From assembly GCA_963789075.1 (NCBI GenBank), contig CAWBJQ010000011.1, positions 166,727 to 230,726 on the forward strand: a DNA stretch of 64,000 nt, written 5' to 3'. The stretch is from DATATJ01 sp963789075. Its GTDB lineage: Bacteria; Acidobacteriota; Vicinamibacteria; Vicinamibacterales; CAVVIG01. Below the pieces are notes generated by a model. The model did no database searches and had not been told where the DNA came from. It saw nothing but the letters and a program-made list of their open reading frames with translations. Positions 9,333-18,444 of the stretch are shown piece by piece; the first letter of the stretch is position 1; each line of letters begins with the position of its first letter. The position numbers and the translations under genes were made by a program.

Positions 9333-9893
9333 TCACTTGCTGCCGGGCGCGGGCGGGAACTTCTTGAACATGTCCTTGGTGGCGTTCGCGATCTTCTTCT
9401 GGTTCTTGTCGGCCTTGTCCGATAGTTCATCGGCGCCGATGCCGCGCCAGATCAGGTTCTTCGTCTTGGCGTCGAAGATGTCGACGACCATCGTGCCGAC
9501 GGTGAACTCGTTGACGGTGGTCGTGCTCGTCCCCATTCCCATCCCGCCGTAGTGATACCCGCCGTAGCCGCCGCCGCCGCTGTAGAACGAGCTCAGACTC
9601 TTCTTCTCCTCGGTGGTGCCGTGGATCACGACCCGCGCGTCCGCCGAGGCCGCATCAACCTTCTGCCACCCCTTGGCGACGAGTGTCTTCTCGACCTCCT
9701 CGAGAGCGCGCTGCTCTCCGAAGGGGCTCCCCCACTTCGTCGCGACGTCGATCGCGAAGGTCTTGTACTTGGCAAAGTCGGCCGACTTATCCCAGTCGAC
9801 TTTCACGTCCTGCGCCGCCGCGGTGGCCGCGATCGCGACCACGAGCCCCAGACCCCATAACACGCCGCCGACGATTCCCTGCGAAGTCTTCAT
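9333..9893 (-). CDS. DUF4136 domain protein, secreted
   Basis: DUF4136 proteins are small, often lipidated envelope proteins of unknown role. Here a 186-residue protein starts at MKTSQGIVGG (9893) and has a cleavable signal ending AAAQ. The family pattern follows: VKVDWDKSADFAKYKTFAID, an acidic helix with EEVEKTLVAKGWQKVD, ADARVVIHG, a Gly/Tyr loop (GGGGYGGYHYGG) and the closing strand GTMVVDIFDAKTKNLIWRGIG. The ATG at 9893 is preferred over 9908. A 16-bp element copy lies 88 bases upstream. Confidence 0.85.
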   Translation of the reverse strand: MKTSQGIVGGVLWGLGLVVAIAATAAAQDVKVDWDKSADFAKYKTFAIDVATKWGSPFGEQRALEEVEKTLVAKGWQKVDAASADARVVIHGTTEEKKSLSSFYSGGGGYGGYHYGGMGMGTSTTTVNEFTVGTMVVDIFDAKTKNLIWRGIGADELSDKADKNQKKIANATKDMFKKFPPAPGSK

Positions 9894-9980
9894 GTCCGTT
9901 CCTTTCATCGATGGTGATGGGTTGCCAATGTCAGGACTGCAGCTTCATGCGAAGAGTCTAGGAAGAACCTCCCCGGAGTG

Positions 9981-9996
9981 CTATGCAGTTTCGGCA
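9981..9996 (-). promoter_or_regulatory. 16-bp element, copy 3 (CTATGCAGTTTCGGCA)
   Basis: Lies 88 bases upstream of the DUF4136 start and directly abuts the stop of the membrane protein at 9997. Same orientation relative to its downstream gene as copy 1. Confidence 0.6.
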
Positions 9997-11172
9997 TCAG
10001 AGGAGCACCTTGATCAGCCGCGTCACCAGCTCCTCGAGCGAAAACACCGTCAGCATCAACGGCAGGAGCGGGGCGGCCGCGGCACCGGCCAGGCGCGTGA
10101 TGTCCTCCACGCCGAACGGCACGAGGCGCATCTCCCTCACCACCGCATAGCTGTTTCCGAGGTCGGCCAGCGACTGAATGTCCGAGGTGCCGAGCAGTTC
10201 GTTGACGTCGGGGGCGCCGCCCCGGATCCACTTCTCCTCGAACCCGAACACGTAGCGATTCGCCAGCCACGCGTACTCGGCGGCGCCCTTCCGCTTCGCA
10301 CGCGACAGCTGCGGGGCGAACATCGTGAGCGGCCCGAGCACGAAGAGCACGAAGAAGCCGATGAGGCCGGCGGCGTCCATCTTGAAGGACGTGAGGGTCC
10401 GTCCTTCGTACAGGACCCGGTTGGCGATCATGCCTGCCAGCAACGCGCCCTGGGCAAAGAGCAGCGGCCCGAACGCGTAGGTGCTCCGGCCCAGGAAGCC
10501 AATCCCGCCGGCCCGATCGGGATGCGCAGCCGTCAGATGCAGGTTCAGCCGTGATACCCGCCACAGCAGCCAGAACCAGAGCCCGACGCGCATGTACCAG
10601 CGGAGCAGGATGAACTGAAACATCGGAATGCTGACGAACGCGTACCAGTGCCCGGCCCAGGTGTACTGGGCGCCCGTCCCGTCCGGCGCCGCATACCACG
10701 TGGGCGTGCTCAGCGCGATTTGGCTTCGCCAGACCCAGAGCCCGAGTGTGTAGGACAGAATCACCAGCCCGATCTCGATGGCCACTGAATTGCGCACGCG
10801 CAGCGCCGAATCGATCGCCGCGTTGAAGGCTGGCATGTCTTCAGTCGTGACGATCCGCCGCTCCACGAACCGCCGCAGCACGGGTGTGATGCGCTGATGG
10901 ACGACCAACTCGGCGGCGATGAGCACCGGCAACGCAATCAGGAACCGAACGTGCACCTCGATGTCGTGTAGGAACGGGATTGCGATCCCTCCAAGCGCGC
11001 GGCCATCGAGCACGGACAAGCACAAGAGCGGCAACCAGGCGACCAGGGAGATTGCCAGGATCCGCCGGCGCAGGAGCTCGAGGTTATCCGAGGCGAGACT
11101 GGATCGCCTGTATAGCTGATAGAGGGGGCCACCGAGGAAGAGAGAGAAATCTGGTGTCTCGGGAGGGTTCAC
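9997..11172 (-). CDS. Multi-pass inner-membrane protein, function unknown
   Basis: About 391 residues with roughly six hydrophobic segments, including ILAISLVAWLPLLCLSVL, VRFLIALPVLIAAELVV, VAIEIGLVILSYTLGLWVW, HWYAFVSIPMFQFILL, YAFGPLLFAQGALLAGMI and AAGLIGFFVLFVLGPLTMF. A cytoplasmic C-terminal segment ends VFSLEELVTRLIKVLL. I do not recognise the family; nothing suggests a known transporter motif. I place the start at GTG 11172 (VNPPETPDF); a TTG at 11202 would overlap element copy 4. It lies between the response regulator and the DUF4136 gene. Confidence 0.7.
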   Translation of the reverse strand: MNPPETPDFSLFLGGPLYQLYRRSSLASDNLELLRRRILAISLVAWLPLLCLSVLDGRALGGIAIPFLHDIEVHVRFLIALPVLIAAELVVHQRITPVLRRFVERRIVTTEDMPAFNAAIDSALRVRNSVAIEIGLVILSYTLGLWVWRSQIALSTPTWYAAPDGTGAQYTWAGHWYAFVSIPMFQFILLRWYMRVGLWFWLLWRVSRLNLHLTAAHPDRAGGIGFLGRSTYAFGPLLFAQGALLAGMIANRVLYEGRTLTSFKMDAAGLIGFFVLFVLGPLTMFAPQLSRAKRKGAAEYAWLANRYVFGFEEKWIRGGAPDVNELLGTSDIQSLADLGNSYAVVREMRLVPFGVEDITRLAGAAAAPLLPLMLTVFSLEELVTRLIKVLL

Positions 11173-11205
11173 GCGCGGATGGTAGACAACCAGCCCGCGC
11201 AACCG

Positions 11206-11221
11206 CTATGCAGTTCCGGCA
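11206..11221 (-). promoter_or_regulatory. 16-bp element, copy 4 (CTATGCAGTTCCGGCA)
   Basis: Lies 34 bases upstream of the chosen start of the membrane protein at 11172, nearly the same distance as copy 1 from its gene. It sits in the gap after the response-regulator stop. Confidence 0.6.
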
Positions 11222-11256
11222 GCCCTTCACCTCGAAAAATAGATCCCGAATCGGTC

Positions 11257-11886
11257 CTAGATGATGTGGTGGGTGATCGCGAACTGAATCAGCTCGGCGC
11301 TCGACCGGATGTTGAGCTGCTCCATCATCCGGTATTTGTGAAACGCCACCGTACGCGGCGTGACATTCAACAGCGCGGCCACCTGCTTCATCGAATGGCC
11401 CTCGGCGAGCAACTGCAGCACTTCGCGCTGCCGCGGCGTCAGGTCGTGCGACGGCTTCCGATTGGCCGCGTCCATGAACGACCCGACCAGCCCCCCAGTC
11501 ACGAGCGGCGTCACGTACGACCGCCCCTTCATCACCTCGCGGATCGCGAGGAGCAGCTCGGAGGCTGCGGACCGCTTCAGCAGGTAGGCGGACGCGCCGG
11601 CGCGAAACGCCTCGGCGGCCAGGTCCGGGTCTTCGTTCATGGTGACGAAGACCAGTTTGACGCTCTTCCGAAGCTGCTTGATTTGACGCCCGGCATCGAG
11701 ACCGTTCAAGAGCGGCATCGCGATATCGAGGACGACGATGTCCGGTTTCAGCCGCTGCGCTTCGACGACGAGCGACCGCCCGTCGGACGCGGTGCCGACG
11801 ATCTCGCATTCGGGCGACAGCAGCTTCTCGAACGCGCCGAGAAGGAGATTGTGATCGTCCGCCAGCAGGACACGAGGACCGGCCAT
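11257..11886 (-). CDS. NarL/LuxR-family response regulator (orphan)
   Basis: 209 residues. The receiver domain (about 4-120) has the acidic pair DD (10-11), phospho-acceptor Asp54 in VVLDIAMP and the conserved Lys in AYLLKRSA. The C-terminal LuxR-type helix-turn-helix (about 147-205) reads LTPRQREVLQLLAEGHSMKQVAALLNV. It should bind DNA when phosphorylated. No histidine kinase is present in the window, so its partner is unknown. Its own promoter region carries a copy of the 16-bp element and another lies after its stop, making it the natural candidate for the factor that binds these sites; this is inference. Confidence 0.9.
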   Translation of the reverse strand: MAGPRVLLADDHNLLLGAFEKLLSPECEIVGTASDGRSLVVEAQRLKPDIVVLDIAMPLLNGLDAGRQIKQLRKSVKLVFVTMNEDPDLAAEAFRAGASAYLLKRSAASELLLAIREVMKGRSYVTPLVTGGLVGSFMDAANRKPSHDLTPRQREVLQLLAEGHSMKQVAALLNVTPRTVAFHKYRMMEQLNIRSSAELIQFAITHHII

Positions 11887-11978
11887 GTCGTTAGGGGGAT
11901 TCTAAACCGAGCCTCTTGTATACGTAGCGGCTCATTGTGCTGGGCCGCCAGTTGCCGCATCAGGCGAACAGTAACGGG

Positions 11979-12010
11979 TTGCGGAATCTGCCGGCTATGC
12001 AGATTCGGCA
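11979..12010. promoter_or_regulatory. 16-bp element, copy 5, with inverted partner (hairpin-capable)
   Basis: CTATGCAGATTCGGCA at 11995-12010 is preceded by TGCGGAATCTGC (about 11980-11991). That arm is the reverse complement of its right half with one mismatch, leaving a 7-base loop. This gives either two opposed binding sites or a hairpin. It lies 109 bases upstream of the response regulator and about 106 bases upstream of the divergent AraC-type gene. Confidence 0.6.
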
Positions 12011-12115
12011 TGACGATCCGATTGCAAGGAACTCACCGCCTCTGTCAGTTTTTCCCTGTAACTTCTGCCACTTCCCGCAGTTTTCTGCGGCTCTGGAGCC
12101 GGTTAAGTTGGCGAC

Positions 12116-12514
12116 ATGGCTTCAGCAATTATCAGTCACAGTTCACAACCGATCGCTTCACGGCGCCAGGTGGTCGAGCGCGCCGAAGCGTTCCTGAACG
12201 CTCGCATCGGCGAGTCGGTCTCCATCGCTCAACTCTGTCGGGTCGCCGGCGTGAGCGAGCGAAGCCTGCGCAACGCGTTCTACGACGTGCGGGGTATGAG
12301 CCCCAAGCGCTGCGCCGTGCGCGCACGGCTCGCCGAAGTCCGGCGCGCCCTGAGCGGTGCCAGCGGCACGCGCGGGGCGGTCACAACCATTGCGACCGAT
12401 TACGGGTTCTTCGAGCTCGGGCGCTTCGCGAGCACTTACAAGGCGATGTTTGGAGAGTCTCCTTCGGCAACACTGCGCGGCCACGGCGGCCGCCAGGCGG
12501 GCGCCGCGTCGTAG
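12116..12514 (+). CDS. AraC-type DNA-binding protein, DNA-binding domain only
   Basis: 132 residues that consist almost entirely of the two helix-turn-helix motifs of the AraC family. The first is VSIAQLCRVAGVSERSLRNAF and the second is AVTTIATDYGFFELGRFAST followed by YKAMFGESPSATL. There is no ligand-binding or amidase domain, unlike typical 250-330 residue AraC activators. It is divergent from the response regulator and convergent with the ATP/ADP carrier gene (12 bases apart). It resembles the C-terminal half of acidobacterial and proteobacterial AraC proteins; it could be a genuine mini-regulator or a truncated relic. Confidence 0.8.
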   Translation: MASAIISHSSQPIASRRQVVERAEAFLNARIGESVSIAQLCRVAGVSERSLRNAFYDVRGMSPKRCAVRARLAEVRRALSGASGTRGAVTTIATDYGFFELGRFASTYKAMFGESPSATLRGHGGRQAGAAS

Positions 12515-12526
12515 CCGCTACTCGTC

Positions 12527-13934
12527 CTATCGGGCGCCGACCCGGAGCGATCCGCGGTCCGGTGATCGCCTGTGCGCGGAGCCTCCGGCGTGCTGCGAGG
12601 GCGGTCTGGCGGCTTGCGCGAGCGACACGTTCAACATCGCGACGACTGCCAGCCAGAGTCCCGTCAGCGCAACGTTCAGCGCCGCAAACGAGGGAACGGC
12701 GAACGCCAGCCGCTCGCCTCCAAACACGATCCCCGCCTGAATCACATCGCCGGCGCGCACGAAGAACGAGTCCACCGCCTGCTTGGCCTTGTACTTGGAC
12801 TCGCGACTGGTATTCAGCCACAACGCCTGCTTCGTGGTGTTGCCAAGCGAGTAGTCCAGGCTGTTGTCGGCGACCTTGACGAGGCCCATGAGGCGGACCG
12901 ACGGCGCGCGCAGCATCATCAGGTAGCCGATGAGCGCGACGGTCGGATGCACGAACAGCGACTTGCCGACGCCCAGGAACCTGAACACGCGGGACACGAC
13001 GAACAACTGCAGGAGAAGGCCGAGCAGATTGACCGTGCTGAACAAGTCGACTATACAGATCGCCGACGTACTGCTGGCGCGCAGCCGCGGCCGCAGCACC
13101 GACTCCGTACGTCGCATTCGCCTGCTCGACGACGTACCGGCCGAACAGGTATTCGCCGGACGTGTTCACCACGTTGAGCAGCACCGTGAGCAGCGCGATG
13201 AGCATCAGGTAGCGGTCCTTCCGAATCAACGCGAAGCCGCCCGACTTCCCCATCGGCGCGTCGGCCGCGCCCGAATCGCCCGCACCGGCCGTGGCACGCC
13301 TCCGGCTGACGACCACGGCAAGCAGGGCGCACACCACCAGGGTCGCGCCACCGCCCGCGAGCAGCCGCAGAGGCCCCATCGATTCCATCAATTGGCCGGC
13401 GCGCACCGAACCCAGCCATGCGCCGAGACTGCTGCCCACGCCAATCAACGGGAAGAGCCGCCTGCCCTGCTCCGGCGTGAACAGGTCGGCCGCCAGCGCC
13501 CAGAACTGGGCGATCACCATCGTGTTGAAGATGCCGACCCACAGGAAGTAGACGACGCCGATGCGCATCCCTGCGCGCTCCGCCAACGCGAACAGCACCA
13601 CGTGCGACGCAAAGAACAAGGTGACGCCGAGCACGAGGCGCGTGCGGTCGAGCCGCGACACCACCGCGCCGTACGCCGGCACGAGGCCCAGCAGCAGGAT
13701 CGCCTGGCCGGCCGACGAGTAGCTCTTCACCGCCGCTCCGCCTTCGGTCAGGATGAACACCTCGCGCGCGGTCTTCAGCATGTAATACGCGGCGAGCACG
13801 AGCAGCATGATCAGCGTCATCAGCAGCACGCTCCGCTCTTCGCCGGCCCTCACATCGGCAATCGGCGACAGCAGCCGGCCGAGCGTCGACTTCGGCGGCG
13901 GCTGGGATCCGGAAGTCGCCTCGGATTTCGTCAT
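12527..13934 (-). CDS. Npt1/Npt2-type nucleotide (ATP/ADP) carrier, frameshifted
   Basis: Members of this MFS-related family exchange or import nucleotides; they are best known from intracellular bacteria and plastids but also occur in free-living phyla. Membrane segments are visible throughout, for example LLMTLIMLLVLAAYYMLKTAREVFIL (the family's typical first helix with K-T-A-R-E), AYGAVVSRLDR, MVIAQFWALAADLFTPEQG and MLIALLTVLLNVVNTSGEYLFG. The frame changes near 13050, and the 3' half (LGLLLQLFVVSRVFRFLG ... KQALWLNTSRESKYKAKQAVD) continues the homology. It lies 16 bases after the NodT-type gene in the same direction, so it is probably the last gene of that operon. Confidence 0.8.
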
Positions 13935-13950
13935 GCGTCCCGGCCTCCAG

Positions 13951-15424
13951 TCAGCGCGACCGCGACACGCCTCCCGGCGCCTCGGTGGTTGGCGCCTGGG
14001 GCCGCAGCTCGAAGCTGCCGCCGAGCGCCAGGTGAAGATTCACGCGCTGGACGCGCTGCTCGGCCTGCATCCGGATGAGCGCGGAGCGGGTGGCGTTCAG
14101 CGCAAGCTGCCGCTGCTCGACGAACCTGAGATCGGTACTCCCGACATTGAACTGGGTCTGCACGACGGTGAGCGCTTGCTGATTGTCGGAGAGCACCTGC
14201 GCCAGGATCTGCTCGCGCTCGCGCGCGGCGATCTCGGCAGCCAGCGCGCTTTCCACTTCGCCGAAGGCGCGCAGTCCCACCGCGCCGTACTCGGCGATCG
14301 CCTGTTTCTGCTCGGCCGTCCGAATCTCGACCTGCGTCTTGAGCGCGCCGCCCTTGTAAAGCGGCGCGACGCAGGTTGGCGCCGACGCTCCACACCGGAT
14401 TGTCGTGATCCTTCAGCACGAACAGCTCGCTCGAGATCGCGCTGACGCCCGTCGTCAGGGCGATGACCGGCAGGCGGGCCGCCTTGGCCTCACCAATCCG
14501 ATTGAACGCGACCGCCACGCGCCGCTCCGCGGCGACGACGTCCGGCCGCCGCTCCAGCAGCTCCGATGGCAGCCCCGGCCGGCACCTCGCCGGGGAAGCC
14601 GGGCAGCTGCGGCGCGATGGCCGCCGCAGCCGAGGGATAGCGGCCGAGCAGGAGCTCGAGCGCTCGAATCGCTTGCGCACGTCCCAGCTCGAGCTGGCGC
14701 AGGACGTCGCGATAGCTCCCGACGCTCGGCGCGCGCCACGAACACATCCTCTTGATTGCCGACGCCGACGCGCGCTCGTTCGTCGGCCAGGCGCACGAGC
14801 TCCTCGCTCGCCCGAATGGTCTCGCGCGCCGCTTCGACCTGCAAGCCGGCTTCGGTCGCGAGGAACCAGCTCTTGGCCACGAGGGCGGCAATCGACTCGC
14901 GCGCGTATACGAAATCCGCTTGCGCCGACGCGGCTTGCGCGGAGCTCGCGGCCCGGCCGTAGCGCACGCGGCCCCAGAGGTCGAGCCTCCCAGGTCACCG
15001 TGAGCAGGGCGCCCTGGATACCCGAACTGTCCCCGGACAACTTGCCGCCGCCGCGCGCGAGCAAATCCACCGACGGGTACAGCTTCGCGCCCGCCAGTTT
15101 GGCGTAGAGCCATCGCCTGCTCGACGCGCGCGGCGCCGACGCGCAGATCGGCGTTGTGCGCAATCGCTTCGGCGACCGCCGCCGTCAACTGATCGTCGTG
15201 GAACTCCGCGAGCCAGTTGTCGGCAACCGCGCCGGCGCCGGCGCCCGCGCGCCGTCCACTGCGCCGGCGTCTGCAGCGTCGGCAGCGCCTGCTCTTTGAT
15301 GGCCGCCGCGTCAGGCGGCTTCTTCAGCGCACATCCCGCGACCATCGTCGCCACCAATGCGGTGGCGAGCGAGAGCCACGGCGGCCTGGAGCCGGCGCCG
15401 TGCAGTCAAACGAGGACGAGCCAT
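13951..15424 (-). CDS. NodT/OprM-type outer-membrane efflux lipoprotein, frameshifted
   Basis: The outer-membrane channel partner of tripartite efflux or HlyD-type systems. The start at ATG 15424 gives a basic N-terminus; after one frame change it continues ATMVAGCALKKPPD with lipobox VAGC. The middle is spread over three frames and contains the family's helical pieces: IAALVAKSWFLATEAGLQVEAA, LAEVPAGLPSELLERRPDV (across an indel) and ARLPVIALTTGVSA. The C-terminus GLRAFGEVESALAAEIAARE...DNQQALTVVQTQFNVGSTDL is diagnostic for TolC/NodT. It follows the HlyD-type gene by 11 bases. Confidence 0.82.
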
Positions 15425-15435
15425 CGTGCCGTCCT

Positions 15436-16712
15436 TCAGTGGAGACTGATCTGGTGCTTGATGATGATGTAGTCGGTGTACGACGACACCCGCATCAGCA
15501 CCTTTCGGATGAGGTGAATGAGCGTCAAGTGTTCGGTGTAGATCGCGGCGGCGCCGCGGGCGCCCGCCGCCAGGAAGAGTGCGTTGTCGTGCTCGGCGAC
15601 CACGAGCTTCACCGGGAACTGGCCAGGAGGCGCGGAAACGACGGTCGTCGGCGGGAGATTGCCGTTCGCGTCCAGCTGCCCCTGCGACTGAGCCCAGATC
15701 ACCGAGTCCACGTGCGCTTTGATGATGCGGCCCGGGTAGGTGTCGAGCGTGATTTCCGCTTCGTTCCCCGGCTCGACCTGGTGCAGTTCGTTCTGGCTGA
15801 ATAGCGCGAAGATCTGGTAGTCCGTGTCGACGAAGGTCATCACCTCGTTGAACGGCATACCGGCGACAAAGAAGCCGGGCCGAAGCATCACGTTCACCAT
15901 CGTGCCGTTGGCCGGCGCGACGACGGTCGTCTGCGACAGATTCCAGCGGGCGTTCTCGAGCTGGGCGCGCGTCGTGTCCACCTGCGCCTGGGACGACCCG
16001 CACCTGCGCCTGCGCCGTGGCGATCTGCGCCTTGACGCCTGCCACGGCGGCGAAGTCCCCTTTGACCCGGCCGGACAGCTTCTCCCGCACCTGCTGCTCG
16101 GCCGCACGCCCCGCGGCGATCTGCCCGGTGAGCTCGTTGACGTTGGTCTGTGCCTGCTCCAGATCGAACCGATTCCCGGCGCCGGCGGCGGCGAGCTCCG
16201 TATTCTGCGCCACGCGTTTCTTTGCGAGATCGAGCGACGCCTGCAGGGTCGTCACCTTGTTCGTCGCCTGGTTGAGCTGCTCGTCCAGCTCGCGCTCGCT
16301 CGACACCGCGTCGGGAAGGCGCGCCTGCATCTCGTTGAGCCGGGCCTGATCGGCGCCGACCTTCGCCTCAGCCGACACCAGCTGCGCCTCGAGCGACCGC
16401 ACCTCGATCTCGTAAGGCGTCGGGTCGATCCGGAACAGCACGTCACCCTTCTTCACCGGCCGGTTGTTCTCGACCGGTACTTCGATCACGCGTCCCCGCA
16501 CCTGCGACACGATGGGCACGACGTACTTGACGACCCTGACATCGGCGGTCGTCGGCGCGAAGATGTTCAGCAGCAGCAGCATCGTCGCCAGTGCGACGAC
16601 CGGGAGTGATCGCGACGGCGACCTTCCACGGCGTCGTCCACGGCAGCAGCTTGAACTTGATGAAGATCAGCCAGACGAAGAAACAGTAGATGCCGAGCAG
16701 CAGGGCTTCCAT
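15436..16712 (-). CDS. HlyD-family membrane-fusion protein (YiaV-like), frameshifted
   Basis: A periplasmic adaptor with one N-terminal transmembrane helix. The first segment MEALLLGIYCFFVWLIFIKF has a YiaV-like N-terminus. After a frame change comes the biotinyl-lipoyl/HlyD core VRGRVIEVPVENNRPVKKGD. A long coiled-coil hairpin follows (LVSAEAKVGADQARLNEM, TTLQASLDLAKKRVAQN), and then the beta-barrel with NGTMVNVMLRPGFFVAG. A second frame change occurs near 15990. The start codon overlaps the stop of the DUF3302 gene by one base. With that gene it forms the yiaW-yiaV arrangement known from enterobacteria. Confidence 0.85.
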
Positions 16713-17287
16713 TACGCGACCTCGTTCCGATCGGTCGGCGCGGCCAGCCGCGACTCGAGCGCGGCCAGGTCGGCGCGAATGGCGTCGAGCTCATTGGCCG
16801 GCACACCGCGCGCTTCGAGCGCGGCCACGCGCTGCCGTATGTCCGTGGCGGCGTCTTCCGGCTCCGGAAGGCCGTGCTCCTTGAAGTAGTCGGGATGCTT
16901 GTCGGTTCCGTAGGCCAGTTTGTAGCCGACGGGTTTGGTGTACGCCCACAGCCAGGCGATCGGCCAGAGCAGTCCCCCGAAGACGAGCGACAGCAGGCAC
17001 AGCGTGCGGATGGCCTCGAACTGCGGATGGTGCCGCTTGTGCGCGATCTTTTCCGGAAGAACGTGCACCATCCAGAACAGGACGATGAGCACGACCGGGA
17101 TGACGAAGATCACGAAGAGCGCCAGGTACTTCGCCATCGCATCTTCGAGCTCGGGCGACATCATCGACGCCTCTGCGTCGGCGGGCCGAGCCAGCGACCA
17201 CACGGCGACCAGCAGACCGACGTAAACGATCCGAGAGATGCGATGCGCCCAGGCCGCACCGTTGAGGACACCAGGATTCGACTTCAT
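16712..17287 (-). CDS. DUF3302 inner-membrane protein (YiaW-like)
   Basis: 191 residues. A signal or transmembrane segment is followed by a second membrane helix (YLALFVIFVIPVVLIVLFWMV), then the DUF3302 signature: PEKIAHKRHHPQFEAIRTL, LSLVFGGLLWPIAWLWAY and a Tyr-rich PVGYKLAYGTD. The C-terminal helix contains repeated A-L-E heptads. YiaW is a small partner of the HlyD protein YiaV; its biochemical role is unknown. The start at 17287 gives MKSNPGVLNG. This is the first gene of the DUF3302-HlyD-NodT-nucleotide carrier operon. Confidence 0.88.
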   Translation of the reverse strand: MKSNPGVLNGAAWAHRISRIVYVGLLVAVWSLARPADAEASMMSPELEDAMAKYLALFVIFVIPVVLIVLFWMVHVLPEKIAHKRHHPQFEAIRTLCLLSLVFGGLLWPIAWLWAYTKPVGYKLAYGTDKHPDYFKEHGLPEPEDAATDIRQRVAALEARGVPANELDAIRADLAALESRLAAPTDRNEVA

Positions 17288-17717
17288 TGAGCTACCTGAG
17301 ACTCCACGTGAGCACGGCGCGTGCCCGACTGCCGCACGGCGCGGCCGAGGCGAATCTGTTGTGCCGCAATGAGTTGCCGGTTGGTCTCTCGTGATGCGCT
17401 CGGCGACGCGGGGTGAGGATCTCCGGCGCTTCGGGTTGCCTCCATCATTCCGGGGGACACGGCCGTCCAGGTTGCGTCCGCACGGAAGTTCCGAAGGCAC
17501 ACGAATCAGGTCGACGTGACCCGCGCGGCTTCCAGGCCAGGCCATCGAACAATCATGGTCGTCCCCCCGGAATAGCGGAGGCGACCCGAGATCCCGTAGG
17601 CAAACTGCAGCGCTCGTTTGCCTCGCGCCTGGGATTCTGGCGTCGCTACCGGACCTTGGCCGCGGTACGGGCGTTGCTGCCCTTCGAGGCTTCTTGTAAC
17701 GCGCGGGAGAGGTGGCC
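17288..17717. other. Intergenic region, no gene seen
   Basis: 430 bases between divergent genes (DUF3302 operon and the secreted protein at 17718). No convincing coding frame, RNA or repeat was seen. It should hold the two promoters, but I cannot assign -35/-10 boxes with confidence. Confidence 0.5.
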
Positions 17718-18295
17718 ATGACGGTTTCACACAGAACGACTGGTTCCACGGTGCTTTTGGCGGCGCTACTGGCGACGCCGGCGTCCCTTCGTGGACAGGC
17801 GCCAGCCGAAGTATTCACGGCCACCGCGGCGGTCAAGGGCGCCGCGGCGGATCGGCGAGCGCGGCGGTGACGGTCAGCATCGACCGCAAGATGTCGCAGC
17901 CCGAGGCAGAGACGTTGACGGCCGCGTTCAAAAGCGGAGGCGCGGCCGCCTTTCGGAAGGCGCTCGTCGGGGTGCCCCCCACCGGCTGGGTGCAGATTGG
18001 CGCAGGCCGTGCCACGCCGACGCGCTTCACGATCGAGCGTATCGTCGGCGGCGGCCGGCTTTTGACGATCATCACGGATCAGCCGCTGTTGTTCGTCGGT
18101 GCGGGCGTGCCAGATGCCAAGGCCAAAGAAGGCTACGACTTTGCCGTCATCGACCTCGAGGTCGATGCCAACGGCGGCGGCTCGGGGACGTTGGCGCCCG
18201 CCGCAAAAATCAAAATGAATCAGGATGCGTTCGCGGTCGAGGATTACGGCGGCGTCGAGATCGTCCGGCTGACGGCAGTCAAGAAGACGAAGTGA
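17718..18295 (+). CDS. Secreted conserved hypothetical protein, frameshifted
   Basis: The start ATG at 17718 gives a signal peptide (STVLLAALLATPASLRGQ) and FTATAAVKG. The frame is lost near 17855. Homology continues in another frame as SAAVTVSIDRKMSQPEAETLT, AFRKALVGVPPTGWVQIG, RLLTIITDQPLLFVGAG, KEGYDFAVIDLEVDANGGGSGTLAPAAKI and DYGGVEIVRLTAVKK. This is a recurrent secreted acidobacterial family of about 190 residues with no known function. A hairpin (agcgttc/gaacgct, 18300-18324) follows the stop. Confidence 0.65.
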
Positions 18296-18444
18296 GCTGA
18301 GCGTTCTGTTTTCCCGCGAACGCTGCACGGTCACCGCCCGCCGGTTGTTCCTGTTCTCGATCATCTTCTGACGCTGCTGTGGAGCGCCCTCGTCCGTCGA
18401 TCGGTCCTGGCGCTCTCCGGGCGTGGCCCGAACCGGGGGGAATC

